DNA of 41,330 nt. Origin: an uncultured Alphaproteobacteria bacterium (GTDB taxonomy: Bacteria; Pseudomonadota; Alphaproteobacteria; Puniceispirillales; Puniceispirillaceae). The stretch spans positions 1-41,330 of the forward strand of contig CAJWKB010000004.1 in the NCBI GenBank assembly GCA_913042065.1, read 5' to 3'. Under the pieces are notes generated by a model. It was not told where the DNA came from, did not search any database, and saw only the letters and a program-made list of their open reading frames with translations. Positions 40,352 to 41,330 of the stretch are shown here, in pieces. A program made the position numbers and the translations under genes. Every line of letters begins with the position of its first letter. Position 1 is the first letter of the stretch.

Positions 40352-41167
40352 ATGGCCACTCAGTCTGCGCTTATCAATGTCATGCAAAAGGCGTCCATCG
40401 CTGCCAGCCGTGGAATGTTAAAGGATTTTGGCGAGGTCGAAAATCTGCAGGTTAGTCGTAAGGGCCCAGCCGACTTTGTTAGCCGCGCCGACACCAACGC
40501 AGAGCGCACAATCCGCCGCGAGCTGGAAAAGGCCCGGCCGGACTGGGGCTTTTTGCTTGAAGAAGGCGGCGTGATCCCAGGCAAAGATCCCGATTCCCCT
40601 ACGTGGGTGGTTGACCCACTAGACGGAACTACCAATTTCCTGCATGGCATTCCGCAATTTGCAATCTCGATCGCTGTTCTGGAAAAGGGCCCCTCAGGTG
40701 CTAGTAGCATTGCCGCTGGAACAGTCTTTGATCCGGCGCGCAACGAGTTTTTCTTTGCCGAAAAGGGCAAAGGAGCCTTTTTCAACGAACGTCGCCTGCG
40801 GGTTTCGGGCCGGCGTCACATGGCGGATTCGCTGTTTTCCACTGGAATTCCCTTTCTTGGGCGAGGAAATGCGGATGATCATGCTCAGTTTCTGCGCGAG
40901 CTTAGCAACATCATGGCAGTAAGCTCGGGCATCCGCCGAGCCGGCGCGGCTGCGTTGGACCTTGCCTGGGTTGCGGCTGGCCGGTATGACGGTTTTTGGG
41001 AGCGCGGCCTCTCCAAATGGGATATCGCTGCTGGTATACTATTGGTGCGCGAGGCAGGCGGTTTTGTGTCCGACTTCGCATCACGCGATAAGGCGCTGGA
41101 AAGTGGCCACATTGTCGCCGCTAACCCGACTATACATGCTGAACTGTTAAAGAATCTATGTAAATAG
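40352..41167 (+). CDS. suhB: Inositol-monophosphatase family protein (SuhB-like)
   Basis: SuhB-type proteins are magnesium-dependent inositol monophosphatases. In Escherichia coli SuhB also takes part in rRNA antitermination. The 271-residue protein shows the metal site in order: LLEEGG (Glu), VVDPLDGTTNFLHGIP (the Asp-x-x-Asp-Gly-Thr motif) and, near the C terminus, SKWDIAAGILLVREAGG with the third Asp ligand. The length is usual. AAAGG lies upstream of the ATG. It may be driven by the promoter at 40266. Whether the substrate is inositol phosphate or another phosphate cannot be told. Confidence 0.93.
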   Translation: MATQSALINVMQKASIAASRGMLKDFGEVENLQVSRKGPADFVSRADTNAERTIRRELEKARPDWGFLLEEGGVIPGKDPDSPTWVVDPLDGTTNFLHGIPQFAISIAVLEKGPSGASSIAAGTVFDPARNEFFFAEKGKGAFFNERRLRVSGRRHMADSLFSTGIPFLGRGNADDHAQFLRELSNIMAVSSGIRRAGAAALDLAWVAAGRYDGFWERGLSKWDIAAGILLVREAGGFVSDFASRDKALESGHIVAANPTIHAELLKNLCK

Positions 41168-41280
41168 CACAACAACGGCGTGATGTTTCGAGATAGAGGT
41201 GCCAAACCTTGCTACATCATCGACAACATCAAAATACGTTGATTGTCACTTAACCCTCTAATATTCGCCTTAGAAAGGGA

Positions 41281-41330
41281 ATGTTGTGTGTTGCCAAAAA
41301 TGATCAATCCATAAAATCACTGAGAGCAAA
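41281..41330 (+). CDS. Possible 5' end of a gene running off the window
   Basis: An ATG at 41281 preceded closely by AAAGGGA opens a frame of 16 codons that is still open at the window edge (MLCVAKNDQSIKSLRA). The SIKSLRA segment recalls the start of ribosomal protein bL36, but the first residues do not, so no product is named. The 110 bp before it are AT-rich, without a gene, and could hold a promoter. Confidence 0.25.
   Translation, partial: MLCVAKNDQSIKSLRA

Overview
The window is a 41.3 kb piece of chromosome from an alphaproteobacterium. The marks are the gene order, the N-terminally extended FolP, the RpoH box of the heat-shock sigma factor, the alphaproteobacterial form of SerC, DUF4164- and DUF6476-type small proteins, and a 6S RNA between zapA and fthC. 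Codon use and intergenic AT-richness suit a marine lineage such as SAR116, but this is an inference and no marker gene here proves it. Almost every gene is housekeeping. I see no tRNA, rRNA, CRISPR array, insertion sequence, phage or defence island.

Layout. (1) 1-3392, plus strand: the 3' part of recN and ligA. (2) 3395-8435, minus: pcrA/uvrD-type helicase, prmA and an aminopeptidase P, tightly spaced. (3) 8669-10110, plus: the outer-membrane lipid asymmetry pair mlaA-mlaC. (4) 10149-12788: ettA (minus), a YggT-like membrane protein (plus) and a DUF6476-type membrane protein (minus). (5) 12887-15153, plus: rluD and rpoH. (6) 15354-36259, minus: a 21 kb run of co-oriented genes. In transcription order these are a DUF4164-type protein, zapA, 6S RNA, fthC, a YmdB-type phosphoesterase, yebC, ruvC-ruvA-ruvB, ybgC-tolQ-tolR-tolA-tolB-pal-cpoB, tilS, ftsH, folP, glmM, serC, a ruined serA and purA. 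(7) 36598-41167, plus: tkt, gap, efp and an inositol-monophosphatase-family gene.

The genes form a few functional blocks. These are DNA repair (RecN, LigA, PcrA, RuvABC), envelope integrity (Mla, Tol-Pal, FtsH, GlmM), translation and protein quality (EttA, RluD, TilS, PrmA, EF-P, RpoH, FtsH) and central metabolism (PurA, FolP, FthC, SerC, Tkt, Gap).

The main discoveries are structural. Between serC and purA lies a 338-bp remnant of serA: both ends of D-3-phosphoglycerate dehydrogenase can still be read, but most of the middle is gone and the reading frame is broken by stops and shifts. Bases 1 to about 9.4 kb contain a single CTAG tetranucleotide, while the rest has several per kb. GC also falls near 8.45 kb, which suggests a recombination or assembly boundary. 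GAPDH lacks the acidic residue typical of NAD-specific enzymes. The leaders of ettA, rpoH and serC contain overlapping inverted repeats that could be regulatory RNA. I found no wholly new multi-gene system.
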